This document shows positions 1-8,947 of a stretch of DNA of 64,000 bases, in pieces (positions within the stretch are counted from its first letter, which is position 1; each line of letters starts with the position of its first letter). The DNA comes from Candidatus Poribacteria bacterium. GTDB taxonomy: Bacteria > Poribacteria > WGA-4E > WGA-3G. The notes under the pieces were generated by a model. The model was not told where the DNA came from, did not search any database, and saw only the letters and a list, made by a program, of their open reading frames with translations. Location: assembly GCA_022827185.1 (NCBI GenBank), contig JAJDTM010000065.1, positions 1 through 64,000 of the forward strand. Reading direction: 5' to 3'. The translations under genes were made by a program, and so were the position numbers.

Positions 1-78
1 CCGTTCAGCCTCTGCTTTACTGCCACCCTCATTGATGAAATCAAGCACGCATTTGCGCAAATCTGTTGAATAAGTCAT
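1..78 (-). CDS. IS630-type transposase, N-terminal fragment (runs off window)
   Basis: The first 78 bases, read on the minus strand from the ATG at 76-78, encode 26 residues beginning MTYSTDLRKCVLDF and continuing NEGGSKAEAER. This matches the usual start of the helix-turn-helix DNA-binding domain of IS630/Tc1-mariner-type transposases, where the EGGSKxEAAR segment precedes the recognition helix. Only the 5' end of the gene is in the window; the catalytic DDE domain would lie to the left. No terminal inverted repeat could be fixed with confidence between base 79 and the desaturase terminator. The family call rests on a short N-terminal match only. Confidence 0.6.
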   Translation of the reverse strand, partial: MTYSTDLRKCVLDFINEGGSKAEAER

Positions 79-169
79 AATCATAAAGACTGACATAAAT
101 CTCAAAAAATGTAAACTTATTTTCGGGATCCACTATAAGAATATCATATTTTGCTGATACAGTCAAACG

Positions 170-218
170 TTAATAACAAAATGCCCCAAACCCAAGTGTA
201 GGCATTGGATTTGGAGCA
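170..218 (-). terminator. Rho-independent-type terminator after the desaturase gene
   Basis: On the minus strand, bases 218-182 form a stem of about 14 pairs: the arm TGCTCCAAATCCAA pairs with TTGGGTTTGGGGCA through two G-U wobbles. It is followed by the T-rich stretch TTTTGTTATTAA (181-170). It lies about 30 bases past the stop codon of the minus-strand desaturase gene, as expected for its terminator. A related hairpin follows the next minus-strand gene (1602-1636). Confidence 0.6.
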
Positions 219-249
219 GTAGTGTTTTAGTTGACTGAACTTTTCTGAA

Positions 250-1422
250 TTATGAATTTATAAAGGCTTCCTGAACTAACCAAACCGAAACGGATTGAAC
301 AATAATTTGATTTGCGCGTTCAACAATCAGATTTAACGACGGTATATGGTTAAACATCTTCTGTGCCTTATGTTTCAGATCTGCTTGTGCCGGTAACTCA
401 GGAATTTTCAGCTCTTTGAGAAATTTTTCGACTTCTGCCTGACCGATGCGTGCACGTTGGCGAAGTTCCTCTAATTTTGGGCTCTGCGCCCATGCCTTCA
501 GAAGCGAGCTGCCTATCTGTTCAATCGAAAAACTTGTAGCCAGTTGCTGTGCGGATTTTTCAACGACAGCGAAGGATAGTTTACGTTTCCCTTTAATCAC
601 GTGTGCTGGTGGTAAGCGAAGGTCCCAGACGATTCTAAAAATCGACAAAACTTTCAAGATATAATATGTGACATCAATCTGCCACCAACGAAAGCCTTGC
701 GGCGTAGCACTTGGAAAGTGGTGGTGATTGTTATGCCATCCTTCACCTAATGTAATGATAGCCAGAAACAGGTTGTTGCGAGAACTATCACCGGTGACAT
801 ACCGCTGTTTGCCGAACACGTGTGAAAGCGAATTAATCGTAAATGTGCCATGGAAGAGGAAGACTGTACTCAGGAAGAAGCCTACGATAAGTCCAGACCA
901 GCCAGCAATCGTCCAAACGAGAAACCCTAATAGGAAGGGGGGTAGCCGTTCCCATTTCTCCAGCCAAACGAGTTCAGGGTATTTTTGGAAATCTTTAATT
1001 AAACTGTAATCTGGTGTTCGTCCCTGTTTGGAGAAAACCCAAAGCACATGGGAATACCAGAATCCATGTTGAACGGGTGAGTGCACATCTTGTTCTGTGT
1101 CAGAGTGCTTATGATGATGCCGGTGTGTTGATGCCCACCAGAGTACACCGCGTTGTGCTGAACTCTGTCCGAGAAATGCTAAAAAGAATTGGAACACACG
1201 ACTTGTTTTAAACGATCGGTGCGAAAAGTAACGATGAAACCCCGCCGTAATTCCGAACATGCGAATAACGTACAATGCGCCACATATAATCCAGTCGATA
1301 CGTTGAACATCTACCCAGAAAATTGCGAGACATACGAGGTGAACAGTGATAAACGGTAAAACACGAGGGTGGATAATGTCCGCCTTATCGGCCGGACTTG
1401 AAGGGCACGGTTCTGTTGACAA
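250..1422 (-). CDS. Acyl-CoA/fatty-acid delta-9-type desaturase
   Basis: A 390-residue integral-membrane di-iron desaturase that introduces a double bond into a fatty acyl chain, normally acting on acyl-CoA or lipid acyl groups at the inner membrane. The three histidine boxes of the family are visible: HRYFSH at residues 63-68, HRHHH at 100-104, and HNNHHH near 231-236. Hydrophobic pairs around residues 22-60 and 165-195 fit the four-helix topology of stearoyl-CoA desaturases. Compared with bacterial DesC-type enzymes of about 300 residues there is a C-terminal extension of some 80-100 residues that is charged and probably helical, with no recognised domain. No cytochrome b5 HPGG motif is present, so an external electron donor is needed. 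The gene stands alone and is followed by its own terminator hairpin. Confidence 0.9.
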   Translation of the reverse strand: MSTEPCPSSPADKADIIHPRVLPFITVHLVCLAIFWVDVQRIDWIICGALYVIRMFGITAGFHRYFSHRSFKTSRVFQFFLAFLGQSSAQRGVLWWASTHRHHHKHSDTEQDVHSPVQHGFWYSHVLWVFSKQGRTPDYSLIKDFQKYPELVWLEKWERLPPFLLGFLVWTIAGWSGLIVGFFLSTVFLFHGTFTINSLSHVFGKQRYVTGDSSRNNLFLAIITLGEGWHNNHHHFPSATPQGFRWWQIDVTYYILKVLSIFRIVWDLRLPPAHVIKGKRKLSFAVVEKSAQQLATSFSIEQIGSSLLKAWAQSPKLEELRQRARIGQAEVEKFLKELKIPELPAQADLKHKAQKMFNHIPSLNLIVERANQIIVQSVSVWLVQEAFINS

Positions 1423-1601
1423 TTATTTCTCCTTGCTATGCATAGCGGTTAAGCTTGTCTAATCATGTTGTTCCAAAAGCACGCCAAGGCAATATCAAGA
1501 CGCGCGCCACGGTTGCTAATAGTATATTGGAATAGTATTAAGTATACTACATTTTACCGAGAGAGTCAAGCATTTCTATTTTTCTGTTAAGTTAACAAAA
1601 C

Positions 1602-1636
1602 GCCTCAAACTCAAAAGGCAGCTTTGGATTTGGGGC
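1602..1636 (-). terminator. Imperfect terminator-like hairpin after the metallopeptidase-like gene
   Basis: The minus strand carries GCCCCAAATCCAAA, a short loop, then TTTGAGTTTGAGGC, followed by GTTTTGTTAACTTAAC. The stem has two mismatches. It lies about 40 bases past the stop of the minus-strand gene ending at 1675, and it shares its arms with the hairpin at 182-218, so the two look like copies of one terminator or repeat. Confidence 0.4.
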
Positions 1637-1674
1637 AACAGGATTTCACAAATTAGGAAGCCAAACCCCGATTC

Positions 1675-4600
1675 CTACTTCAGTATAATCATTTTACGTG
1701 TGCGTGAAACGTCATCAGCCTGTAGTTGATAGAAATAAATTCCGCTTGCAACATTTTCACCTAAACCGTTGCGACCGTCCCAATACGCCGCACGCTTTCT
1801 ATCCGTGTAATAGCCCGCAGCCTGATGTCCAAGTCCCAATATGCGAACTACGATGCCTTTCGTATCATAGATAGTAATCTGGACATCACTGGCGTTTGAC
1901 AGTTGGTACGGTATCCACGTTTCTGGATTAAACGGGTTGGGATAGTTCGGTAACAAAATAGTCATTTCAGGAAGAACCGTGCGTAAAAGGGTTTCTAACA
2001 CGCTAATAGCTCGGCGAAAATCTGGACTGCCATCGTCAACTGCTTTGATCTGTGTCAGCCAATTTTGAACCTGTCCAATAGTTGGACTGTGAATCGCAGG
2101 TGCAGCTGCTGATCCATCTCCGATATCATTAGCGATCTGCACTAAATCCAAAATGTCAACAGCACCGTCGGCGTTGATGTCAGCGTTTAGTTCGTCATCC
2201 GCGGCACCCGGATGCCCAATTGCGTTCGCAATAATCACTAAATCCTGAATGTTAACCGTTCCATCTTGATTGACATCCGATTCGGCATAGATAGGGGCAT
2301 CATTCACCTCAAAACGGACAATTTCAGTGAAGTCAACGCGACGGATGTTGTGTGCCATATCAATTATCTTCATCTCAGCAAGCCCCCAGGTCCCTGGCGG
2401 ACTGCCAACGGGTAAGTTGACCGTTTTCTGGTAAGTCTGATAAACAGTTGGATCACCCGTGAAATACATATTGTTGTCGCGTTGGTTGTGGTCGGGGCCG
2501 TAATGACTAAACCCGTGAGTCTCACCTTGTGGGTCGCGTAGACGGATCCCCGAGGAATTATAACCGCTTAGATTGTCTCTGATCCTAAAAGATATATCAA
2601 CGCGCGTTTCACCGTTTGGAGCTGCTGGGTTCGTCGGTTCCGCTTGGATCGTAATCGTGTTTATATCCAACTTCGGAGGTGTCGCATCAGGAAATCGTGT
2701 CTGTATTTCGATAGTGGCAGGTGTTTCCTCAACCCATACTGGCGTTTCTCCAGCAGCATGAGAGTTCTGTTCAGTAAAGTAAATTCCGGTGGAATTACCT
2801 GCGACATCCGACATCCGAAGCAACACAACCGAATAGGTTCCGCTCTGATAATAGTCCGGTATTTCCAATCGAGAAATCATTTCTCTTTTCGTCCCAATAA
2901 TCTCTCTGTCGGCTTGCAAGTAACTATACCCCGTTCTTGAATAGGTATCAGGGTGTTCATCATTCATTCTAACTCTGCAATGCTTTATGCGGTTCTGATC
3001 AATAGCATACCAACGTGCCTCGACAATCTGATACCTTTCGCCTCTGTCAGTTTTTTCCTCCGACACAGACAACCGCAGCGAGTTAGGAACATATTTCGGA
3101 GGATCACAATCGGCAAGCGGATTGTCAATGTAAAGTTTCCATCCAAAATCGGTTTGTGAACTGTAACGCTCGTTCTTATGCCTATCCCCGACCTGTATGG
3201 TATCCGGTGCCCAGTAACCAGCTGCAGCATACCGTGATAACGTTACTGGATGACTCTGTAAAACGTGGCTTGCATCAATACGCTGGCCATTCGCATCTAT
3301 AGGATAAAAATGGATGTCTTGAGACGTTCCTTTCTCACTGTAAATTCGGGTATACCCTCGCGCAGCAGTATCTAAATCGCTCTCGCCATGCAGCTGAAGC
3401 TCTATCGTTACTTGCTTATCTTTTTCAGGCGCGCCTGACACCTGTATATCAATCCCGATAATTTGCCCAGGATACATATAATCGGGCCAGAGATTGTAAA
3501 CCTCAAAAGTCAAATCTTCCCGGATTTTGGAGATGTACCGAGTGCCGTGCATCACACGGTCCCGAATAAATTCATATTTCGCTGGTGAACGCGACCGCAG
3601 TTTATCAGAGTTCGTGATATAGAAGCTGATACTCTCCGCCATGTCCTCATTCGGGTTTTTACCGTGCGCATACGCAGACACGAATTCGACCTGTTTCGTC
3701 GTTGACCAGCCATCTTTATCGTCGGGGTTCTCATACCAACCCCCTGCTTCAATCCAATCCTTTTTCAGCTGCGCGTCAAACAAGTGTTCCCAAAGGAAAT
3801 GCGCTTTCTCGTGGAGCACCAATCGATGAATAAAAGAGATGTCCGTTCCTTGGAAAGCCGATTCCATGAACTCAATATACCCAGCATTCACCCAAGCAAC
3901 AGCAGGAGCAGTGCCATGCACCGGATTCGGCAGCCCGTCTAACCGTCGAACCAGATATTTTAACCCCGGTGTTTGGAGCATGCCCGACGGGAATTCCTCA
4001 AGCATAGAAAGGAGCGCAAGGATCTCCTCATGTTTGAATTGCTGAAAATGACCAGCCCCCTCACCAGTAGTGTGTTTTGTAAGCTCAGTGTAGTCGGGAA
4101 TTCTGATGCTCACACCGTAGCGGTTTTCGAGGATCCGGTCAATCGCGTATTTGTGCGTGCCGTCCTCGGTAACAAACCGCACTACCGCGCGATGCAACCG
4201 TTTCGAGAAATACCGACCCCGCACGCCGTCAATTTCGGCTAACAAGGGCGTGGCATGTCCAAAAGCATCCTCCGAAACCGTGACAATCCGTTCCTCACCG
4301 TGCCATTCCACAGAAATATCATCTGGCACATGACGACTCGTTAACCGCCACACTGAGGCACCAACGACAGGAGTTTCCTCGAAAATAGGGTTAGTTCTTT
4401 GGGGAATCGATTCAAAAATCTGGAGCAACCTATAGGCATACCCGGGATCCCATTCAAGACCCAGATGCACAGAATACTTCCGCATCAACGCTAAAGAGGC
4501 ACTATGCGATGGAACTTGTATCTGTTCGTCAAGTAGGGTTACTTCTACAGGTTCAACGACAGTTGCGCTTTCAGATCCTTCTGGTGTTTCGTCTATCTCC

Positions 4601-4683
4601 CAGTGGTAGTCAAAAGCAATACTTTGAGAAACAATACCGCAGAAAAAGATAATTGAAATGATGGCACAAGTGATAGTTTTCAT
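1675..4683 (-). CDS. Secreted HExxH metallopeptidase-like protein with dockerin-like repeats and C-terminal sorting domain
   Basis: A 1002-residue exported protein with a signal peptide (about residues 1-23). Near residues 290-294 is HEKAH within RLVLHEKAHFLWEHLF, a zinc-binding HExxH helix. The later segment EDMAESISFYIT could supply the third ligand through its Glu, as in gluzincin peptidases (inference). The middle of the chain looks beta-rich and Ig-like. Residues about 801-855 hold two EF-hand/dockerin-type repeats (DVNQDGTVNIQDLV and DINADGAVDILDLV). Residues about 907-1002 form an FlgD-Ig/type IX-like sorting module beginning LLPNYPNPFNPETW and ending in KMIILK. It is therefore probably a cell-surface or secreted protease. 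I do not recognise the precise peptidase family, and the substrate is unknown. Confidence 0.7.
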   Translation of the reverse strand: MKTITCAIISIIFFCGIVSQSIAFDYHWEIDETPEGSESATVVEPVEVTLLDEQIQVPSHSASLALMRKYSVHLGLEWDPGYAYRLLQIFESIPQRTNPIFEETPVVGASVWRLTSRHVPDDISVEWHGEERIVTVSEDAFGHATPLLAEIDGVRGRYFSKRLHRAVVRFVTEDGTHKYAIDRILENRYGVSIRIPDYTELTKHTTGEGAGHFQQFKHEEILALLSMLEEFPSGMLQTPGLKYLVRRLDGLPNPVHGTAPAVAWVNAGYIEFMESAFQGTDISFIHRLVLHEKAHFLWEHLFDAQLKKDWIEAGGWYENPDDKDGWSTTKQVEFVSAYAHGKNPNEDMAESISFYITNSDKLRSRSPAKYEFIRDRVMHGTRYISKIREDLTFEVYNLWPDYMYPGQIIGIDIQVSGAPEKDKQVTIELQLHGESDLDTAARGYTRIYSEKGTSQDIHFYPIDANGQRIDASHVLQSHPVTLSRYAAAGYWAPDTIQVGDRHKNERYSSQTDFGWKLYIDNPLADCDPPKYVPNSLRLSVSEEKTDRGERYQIVEARWYAIDQNRIKHCRVRMNDEHPDTYSRTGYSYLQADREIIGTKREMISRLEIPDYYQSGTYSVVLLRMSDVAGNSTGIYFTEQNSHAAGETPVWVEETPATIEIQTRFPDATPPKLDINTITIQAEPTNPAAPNGETRVDISFRIRDNLSGYNSSGIRLRDPQGETHGFSHYGPDHNQRDNNMYFTGDPTVYQTYQKTVNLPVGSPPGTWGLAEMKIIDMAHNIRRVDFTEIVRFEVNDAPIYAESDVNQDGTVNIQDLVIIANAIGHPGAADDELNADINADGAVDILDLVQIANDIGDGSAAAPAIHSPTIGQVQNWLTQIKAVDDGSPDFRRAISVLETLLRTVLPEMTILLPNYPNPFNPETWIPYQLSNASDVQITIYDTKGIVVRILGLGHQAAGYYTDRKRAAYWDGRNGLGENVASGIYFYQLQADDVSRTRKMIILK

Positions 4684-4785
4684 TATCTGATGCTCCTCGT
4701 TGCTGCATTCAGAGTAGGTTGCTTTTGATTGCGGGGTAGTTATGGTTTGAAGATATGGTTAACGGACAATTTGCTTCAGATGAGT

Positions 4786-4817
4786 TATAGGGCAAGGCAC
4801 AGGGACCTCGCCCTATA
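4786..4817 (-). repeat. Perfect-stem palindrome downstream of pckG
   Basis: The minus strand reads TATAGGGCGAGG, loop TCCCTGTG, then CCTTGCCCTATA: a 12-pair stem with one G-U wobble. It lies 20 bases past the pckG stop codon. It lacks a T-tract, so it may be an mRNA-stabilising hairpin or a dispersed intergenic palindrome rather than a classical terminator. Confidence 0.5.
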
Positions 4818-4836
4818 ATATTTAGAGGCTGCAGTC

Positions 4837-6630
4837 TTATTGCTTCTCACGCAGGCGGGCTTCTAATGCCGATAATTCATCGGATAACGCTTCTGGGAGT
4901 TTCTCACCAAAACGTTCGTAATGCTCGCGAATCAACGCGATCTCGTTGAGCCATTCTTCAACATCAACATGCAGGAGTTCTTCCATCTGCGCGTCCGTTA
5001 CATCCAATCCGCTGGTGTCAACTGCGCCGGATGCGGGTAGATAACCGATGGGCGTTTCAACCGCTTCTCCCTTGCCAGAGACACGGTCTACGATCCACTT
5101 GAGCACGCGGCTGTTGTCGCCGAAACCGGGCCAGAGCCATCCGCCATCGGCATCTTTGCGGAACCAATTGACATAAAAGATTTTCGGGAGTTTACTGGCA
5201 TCCGTGCTTTTACCCATCTCCAGCCAGTGTGCGAAGTAGTCGCCCATGTTATAGCCGCAGAACGGGAGCATCGCCATCGGATCGCGTCGGAGTTCGCCGA
5301 CGGTGCCAGCAGCAGCTGCAGTGCGTTCAGAAGAAGCAATGGATCCGATGAAAGTGCCGTGTTGCCAATCAAAGGCTTCAAACACGAGGGGTACTGTCGT
5401 AGCACGTCGTCCACCGAAGAGGATCGCCGAGATTGGGACACCATTCGGGTTTTCCCAGTTCGGATCAATGATCGGACATTGCGCAGCAGGGGTTGTATAG
5501 CGTGAATTGGGATGTGCAGCAGTCTTTTCATCACCGGGATGCCACTCTTCGCCGAGCCAACTTGTGAGTGTTTCGGGGGGTTCTTCGCTCTTCTCTTCCC
5601 ACCAGACATCGCCATCTTCTGTAAGGGCAGCGTTTGTGAAAATAGAATTGGATGCAAGCGTGTGCATCGCATTCGGGTTAGTGTCCATTGACGTACCGGG
5701 TGCCACACCGAAGAAACCTGCTTCGGGGTTAATCGCGTAGAGCCGTCCATCTTCACCAAATTTCATCCATGCGATGTCATCACCGATGGTCTCCGCTTTC
5801 CAACCGGGTAGCGTGGGTGTAAGCATAGCGAGGTTCGTCTTACCACAAGCACTCGGAAACGCTGCGGCGATATACGTTTTCTCACCTTCAGGGCTTGTCA
5901 AGCCTAAAATGAGCATGTGTTCTGCCATCCATCCGTCGTTTTTCGCCATGATAGAGGCGATGCGGAGCGCATAACATTTTTTACCGAGCAGTGCATTTCC
6001 ACCGTAGCCACTGCCGTAAGACCAGATAGAACGCTCTTCGGGGAAGTGTACGATGTATTTATTATCAGGATTGCAGGGCCATGAAACATCTTGCTGTCCA
6101 AGTTCAAGTGGCATACCAACGGAGTGTAGACACGGTACGAAATCGCCATCTTCACCTAAGATGTCCAAAACATCACTCCCCATACGTGTCATAATCCGCA
6201 TATTGACAACAACGTAGGGTGAATCGCTGATTTCAACGCCGATATGTGAGATCGGCGAACCGAGGGGGCCCATGCTGAACGGTACAACGTACATCGTTCT
6301 ACCTTTCATACAACCTTTGAAGAGGCCTTTAAGGGTCTTTTTCATGTCATCGGGGTCGTGCCAATTGTTCGTCGGTCCTGCTTCAAGGGGCGTTTTTGAA
6401 CAAATAAACGTTCTGTCTTCAACACGTGCAACGTCGGCAGGATCGGAACGAGCGACGTAGCTGCCGGGACGTTTTTCTGGGTCCAATCGGAAGAAGGTAC
6501 CTTGCTGGACTAATTCTTCACACAACCGGTCATTTTCTTCTTGAGAACCGTTACACCAATAGATAGAATCAGGTTGACAAAGCGCAGCCGCTTCTTCAAC
6601 CCAATTCTGTAACTTCTTGTTTTTGGTCAT
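4837..6630 (-). CDS. pckG: Phosphoenolpyruvate carboxykinase (GTP)
   Basis: A 597-residue cytosolic enzyme catalysing oxaloacetate + GTP to phosphoenolpyruvate + CO2 + GDP, the entry step of gluconeogenesis. The GTP-class signature FPSACGKTNLAM, which holds the phosphate-binding P-loop, is near residue 260. Other conserved GTP-PEPCK blocks are visible: the N-terminal YWCNGS, RTMYVVPFSMGPLGSPISHIG, and the NWF/GWLWPGFGDNSRVLKWI region near the C-terminus. Length matches the GTP class (about 600 residues) rather than the ATP class (about 530). The start MTKNKKLQNW is preceded on the minus strand by AAGAGGAGATTTAG, a good ribosome binding site. No obvious operon partners. Confidence 0.96.
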   Translation of the reverse strand: MTKNKKLQNWVEEAAALCQPDSIYWCNGSQEENDRLCEELVQQGTFFRLDPEKRPGSYVARSDPADVARVEDRTFICSKTPLEAGPTNNWHDPDDMKKTLKGLFKGCMKGRTMYVVPFSMGPLGSPISHIGVEISDSPYVVVNMRIMTRMGSDVLDILGEDGDFVPCLHSVGMPLELGQQDVSWPCNPDNKYIVHFPEERSIWSYGSGYGGNALLGKKCYALRIASIMAKNDGWMAEHMLILGLTSPEGEKTYIAAAFPSACGKTNLAMLTPTLPGWKAETIGDDIAWMKFGEDGRLYAINPEAGFFGVAPGTSMDTNPNAMHTLASNSIFTNAALTEDGDVWWEEKSEEPPETLTSWLGEEWHPGDEKTAAHPNSRYTTPAAQCPIIDPNWENPNGVPISAILFGGRRATTVPLVFEAFDWQHGTFIGSIASSERTAAAAGTVGELRRDPMAMLPFCGYNMGDYFAHWLEMGKSTDASKLPKIFYVNWFRKDADGGWLWPGFGDNSRVLKWIVDRVSGKGEAVETPIGYLPASGAVDTSGLDVTDAQMEELLHVDVEEWLNEIALIREHYERFGEKLPEALSDELSALEARLREKQ

Positions 6631-6729
6631 CTAAATCTCCTCTTAACTGAATACTCTCTCAAAAATTCATATTATTTCTTGTATATATTTTATAACAAAA
6701 TATGCCACTTGGCAAATTAAATGCTGGCA

Positions 6730-8643
6730 CTAAAAAGATGCCCCTAAGTTGACATGGATTTTGCCACGCAACAGAGAATCTCCAGCAGCAAGTCCGTAGT
6801 TGACTCGCAAGATGCCACCCTCAGATTCAAGCCGCGCACCAAACCCGTAACCGACGCGGAGTCTGTCAAAAACAGACGGCTTTTCAATCAGGGTTACCGC
6901 ACCTAAATCTGTAAAAACAAACAGCTGGGAATCGGGGCCGACAAGAAAACGGTATTCCAAGTTGGCATATACACGTCGTGGTCCCGAAAACCAATCTTCA
7001 TCATACCCACGCAGTGTCGTTGCACCACCGAGATAGAAAAGTTCAGTTGGTGGGATATTAACACCCCATGCCGCAGCACCGTGGAGCTCAACAGCGATCG
7101 TCTGTTTCTGCCATGTAGGAAAGTATTGTTGTAAGGAGAGCCATACCTTCCGCAATCGAAAATCACTCCGTGATACCTCAACAGCGATGCTATCACGCCG
7201 TCCGCGCGTTGGGTTAAGAAAATAGTCCCGCGTATCCCGTGTCAATCGAAATGCGACACTGTACTTTGTTCCACTATACGGGGTAGATTCTGTCGATGTA
7301 ACAGTACTTGGGTCAGAAAAGGCTGATGTTTGGGTATTGAAGGGTGGTGTGAGTGTTGAAGGGAACCCCGTGCTTGGTATATCAATCCGCTTATAGCCGA
7401 GTGTCATAATCCCTTCAAAGACGCGACCAAAGTGAGTCGTCCCACTCACACTCCCCGATCGTTCTTCAGAAACTGTTTCGGTGTCGTTATATGAGATGCC
7501 CGACAGTTGTTCCCTACCTGGATTTCGCTGTTTGAATTGCCCGTATTCTATACCGATAGTTACCGGTTTGCCAAATATCCACGGCTCCGAATAACCGAGC
7601 CGGAGAATCTTGAGCAGACCGGATTTCCAATAGAAGTTCGCCTGCCTACCTGTGCCTAACAAATTGGTTTCACGGGCTTCAAAGACACCGGTAAGCTGCG
7701 GTGCTGCGTCCGTCTCGGAGTCGGGTGGGGCATATCCGATTACGCCACTCAACCGTCCCGTTTTTGCTTCGGTTACCTGGGCATGGAAGTTAATCTTGTT
7801 CTCTGTCTCTCCAACTTCCAAAACATTCGGATTGACTTGATAGAAATATCCTAAATTGCGCAGACGGCGGTAACTCGCATCAATGTTGCGTTGATCGAAG
7901 CGTTGGTTCGGCTTTATAGGGATTTCGCGAAGGACTACCTCGGTTTTTGTCTTCTTCAACCCACTTACCTTGACTTCGCCAATCTGAACCTGGGTGCCTT
8001 CGCTGATATTCAACTGAAAATCAACGGTTCCTGCCTCTGGTGAAAATCGGAAATCCTTGGGCGCGATTTCAACTTTCGGATATCCCTGTTCGCTGTACAG
8101 CGTCTGGATGCGTTCTATCCCTTGCTCGAACCTGATAGATGTAAAGGGTTCACCCTGCTGTAAACCGAGTTGATCCCTAATTTCGGGTTCAGAGAAGCGT
8201 TCATTGCCTACGAGTGAAATCCTGCCTGTGCGAACCCGTTTTCCCTCAACAATCTTTATGGAAATCACCATATATGCTTCACTGTCAGTATCTGTTTTCT
8301 CTGACATCGGCGCAATATCAAGAACCATCTCAACAAACGCGAAACCGTCTTCTCGATACGCATCAAGGATGCGTTCAAACCCTTCTATAATTTCCTCACG
8401 AGAATATGCTATTTCTCGCTCCCACCCGAATAGATTTGTCAACTTTTTCTCGTCCAAATGCTTATTCCCAGCAAAAAGAAGTTGACGGATACGGTAGTGT
8501 GGCTGTATTTTCTCTGTTGCTTCTTTTTCAGGAGTTGACTTTTCTGGGGTTGGGTCAGCAGTATATCCCGTTTTCGGAATAACGATGAGACTCAGTAGTA
8601 AGCCGCTGAAAAGAAAGATTTGTGGAAATCGGTGTTTATGCAT
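6730..8643 (-). CDS. Omp85/BamA-TamA family outer-membrane protein
   Basis: A 637-residue protein with an N-terminal signal peptide (residues about 1-29, ending TGYTA). It then has periplasmic POTRA-type repeats (roughly residues 45-285, for example LFAGNKHLDEKKLTNLFGW and GRISLVGNERFSEPEIRDQL) and a C-terminal 16-strand barrel domain (roughly 290-637). The barrel has the GGATTLRGYDEDWF segment, which carries the conserved RGY loop of the Omp85 superfamily, and the chain ends in an aromatic residue (GASF). Such proteins insert or secrete beta-barrel proteins at the outer membrane. The short POTRA set (about three) is closer to TamA or generic surface-antigen D15 proteins than to the five-POTRA BamA. 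It diverges from the radical SAM gene and shows no bam partner next to it. Confidence 0.87.
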   Translation of the reverse strand: MHKHRFPQIFLFSGLLLSLIVIPKTGYTADPTPEKSTPEKEATEKIQPHYRIRQLLFAGNKHLDEKKLTNLFGWEREIAYSREEIIEGFERILDAYREDGFAFVEMVLDIAPMSEKTDTDSEAYMVISIKIVEGKRVRTGRISLVGNERFSEPEIRDQLGLQQGEPFTSIRFEQGIERIQTLYSEQGYPKVEIAPKDFRFSPEAGTVDFQLNISEGTQVQIGEVKVSGLKKTKTEVVLREIPIKPNQRFDQRNIDASYRRLRNLGYFYQVNPNVLEVGETENKINFHAQVTEAKTGRLSGVIGYAPPDSETDAAPQLTGVFEARETNLLGTGRQANFYWKSGLLKILRLGYSEPWIFGKPVTIGIEYGQFKQRNPGREQLSGISYNDTETVSEERSGSVSGTTHFGRVFEGIMTLGYKRIDIPSTGFPSTLTPPFNTQTSAFSDPSTVTSTESTPYSGTKYSVAFRLTRDTRDYFLNPTRGRRDSIAVEVSRSDFRLRKVWLSLQQYFPTWQKQTIAVELHGAAAWGVNIPPTELFYLGGATTLRGYDEDWFSGPRRVYANLEYRFLVGPDSQLFVFTDLGAVTLIEKPSVFDRLRVGYGFGARLESEGGILRVNYGLAAGDSLLRGKIHVNLGASF

Positions 8644-8947
8644 CTATCGTCTCCATCAATCAAGTGGTTCTAATATTTTAGCACGCCTGCTGTATTGGAA
8701 GCAAACTCACTCTCTATGAAGGCGTAATATCCAACTTTCGGTCGCTTTATAAAAACAGACTCCGAGGCACTGCTGAAGTTGAATATTCCTAACGCGAAAG
8801 AAAAAAATTTGATAAAAATCCAAAAATGTGGTATTATATTAAGCGTTATAAGAGCCTTTACAATCGCAGTTTATTCAAAAAATTTTGGCAATAGGATTTG
8901 AAAGTTCTGTCTTTTTATGTCTTTTGAAGGAGTTAGATATATACATT
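8644..8947. other. Divergent intergenic region with promoter and long 5' leader
   Basis: This gap separates the minus-strand Omp85 gene from the plus-strand radical SAM gene. It carries a near-consensus plus-strand promoter at 8809-8837, then an AT-rich leader of about 105 bases up to the chosen ATG. I looked for a cobalamin or other riboswitch because of the B12-binding protein downstream and saw no B12-box-like motif. Confidence 0.5.
8809..8837 (+). promoter_or_regulatory. Sigma-70-type promoter for the radical SAM/ECF operon
   Basis: TTGATA (8809-8814), a 17-base spacer and TATTAT (8832-8837), in an AT-rich setting. Both boxes differ from consensus at one position each. It reads towards the radical SAM gene and would leave a leader of about 105 bases. 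Confidence 0.6.

Noticed and set aside
5088..5759. A 223-residue frame on the minus strand within pckG
   Set aside because: Different frame of the pckG gene itself, with low-complexity composition typical of shadow frames.
8840..8947. A possible cobalamin riboswitch in the leader of the radical SAM/ECF operon
   Set aside because: The leader is AT-rich and short, with no B12-box-like motif or extended stem structure visible.
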